From positions 20,079,444-20,143,443 of the forward strand of contig CM051020.1 of NCBI GenBank assembly GCA_027704905.1: DNA of 64,000 bases, read 5' to 3'. Under the pieces are notes generated by a model. It did not search any database and was not told where the DNA came from. It saw nothing but the letters and a program-made list of their open reading frames with translations. This document shows positions 62,855-64,000 of the stretch, piece after piece; the first letter of the stretch is position 1; the number at the start of each line of letters is the position of its first letter. The DNA is from Muraenolepis orangiensis (Eukaryota > Chordata > Actinopteri > Gadiformes > Muraenolepididae). Position numbers and translations under genes: made by a program.

Positions 62855-63690
62855 GGTTGGATTTGGTTATAGATGGAGGAAGACCGGGGTTGGATGTGGC
62901 TATAGATGGAGGAAGAGAGAGGTTGGATGTGGCTATAGATGGAGGAAGAGAGAGGTTGGATGTGGCTATAGGTGGAGGAAGAGAGAGGTTGGATGTGGCT
63001 ATAGATGGAGGAATAGAGGGAGTAGAATGTGGCTATAGATGGAGGAATAGAGGGAGTTGAATGTGGCTATAGATGGAGGAATAGAGGGAGTTGAATGTGG
63101 CTATAGATGGAGGAATAGAGGGAGTTGAATGTGGCTATAGATGGAGGAATAGAGGGAGTTGAATGTGGCTATAGATGGAGGTAAAGAGATGTTGGATGAG
63201 GCTATAGCTGAAGGAAGAGAGGGGTTGGATGTGGCTATAGGTGGAGGAAGAGAGAGGTTGGATGTGGCTATAGGTGGAGGAAGAGAGGTTGGATGTGGCT
63301 ATAGATGGAGGAAGAGAGATGTTGGATGAGGCTATAGCTGAAGGAAGAGAGGGGTTGGATGTGGCTATAGGTGGAGGAAGAGAGAGGTTGGATGTGGCTA
63401 TAGATGGAGGAAGAGAGAGGTTGGATGTGGCTATAGATGGAGGAAGAGAGAGGTTGGATGTGGCTATAGGTGGAGGAAGAGAGAGGTTGGATGTGGCTAT
63501 AGGTGGAGGAAGAGAGATGTTGGATGAGGCTATAGCTGAAGGAAGAGAGGGGTTGGATGTGGCTATAGGTGGAGGAAGAGAGAGGTTGGATGTGGCTATA
63601 GATGGAGGAAGAGAGAGGTTGGATGTGGCTATAGGTGGAGGAAGAGAGAGGTTGGATGTGGCTATAGATGGAGGAAGCAAGGGAGGTTGG
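62855..63690 (+). repeat. 33-bp minisatellite with higher-order pattern
   Basis: About 25 copies of GGTTGGATGTGGCTATAGAT plus GGAGGAAGAGAGA. A variant unit, GATGTTGGATGAGGCTATAG plus CTGAAGG, recurs at about 63188, 63318 and 63517, followed each time by the same neighbour units. Confidence 0.95.
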
Positions 63691-63844
63691 ATCCTTCCAG
63701 CTTACCAATGTTTACAGTTGGACATGCTAAAGTAAAAAGGTATAGATCCAACCAGGGGTGGGTTTATAATCGAGTCTATAATCTCTAAAGTTTAGAGAGG
63801 AGTCACTCGGTAATCAGTTGAGAAACATCTACTATCTGTACAGT

Positions 63845-64000
63845 AAAAAGCTATCCTGCCATTGGGTTGGGACTTTGCTTGGGAATCAGAAGGTCGCCGG
63901 TTCAAGTCCCCTAAACACCTGGGCACTGGTCCACTGTATTTAAAACAGCTGCCCACTGCTCCTAATACTAGGATGGGTTAAATGAGAGAAACTAATATCA
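63845..64000 (+). mobile_element. tRNA-related SINE, cut by the window end
   Basis: GGTCGCCGGTTCAAGTCCCC is a B-box region, followed by GCTGCCCACTGCTCCTAATA and CTAGGATGGGTTAAATG, blocks shared by a widespread fish SINE family. Confidence 0.7.

Overview
This window is vertebrate nuclear DNA, most probably from a teleost fish. It holds intron-containing genes with GT-AG junctions, fish-type LINE, SINE and DNA-transposon relics, and a very high load of simple and tandem repeats. Long dinucleotide tracts and minisatellites recur every few kilobases. This resembles the repeat-rich genomes reported for cod-like fishes, but the species is an inference. Two genes are recognised with confidence.

(1) Positions 1-8745, plus strand: the 3' part of a supervillin gene (svil). 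Nine phase-consistent coding exons (410-7808) encode about 421 residues: the last gelsolin-like repeats and the villin headpiece ending KKAKGLF-stop. A 3' UTR of about 0.94 kb follows, with a TG tract of about 170 bp and AATAAA at 8720. The introns carry minisatellites, one of which copies the exon 6 splice donor. They also hold a pogo-like transposon containing an LTR-like segment, and a candidate 21-nt in-frame microexon.

(2) Positions about 55290-59430, minus strand: the 3' part of znf438, a C2H2 zinc-finger gene. Two coding exons join in phase to give about 785-795 residues with six zinc-finger-like motifs. The 5' end is not resolved.

Between and around them (8.7-55 kb and 59.4-64 kb) I recognise no further gene family. 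A candidate exon at 43062-43190 opens with a well-placed ATG and has splice sites, but I cannot name it. The rest is repeats: a 1.31-kb hAT element with a perfect 8-bp target duplication; a 5-kb inverted repeat (18757-23880) whose arms contain LINE 3' ends and GGA/TCC arrays; a 365-bp foldback element (39863-40227); several CR1/L2/Rex1-type LINE 3' fragments with characteristic short tandem 3' tails; tRNA-related SINEs; and about twenty tandem arrays. The two genes point towards each other (svil plus, znf438 minus). They have no evident functional partnership beyond being neighbours.
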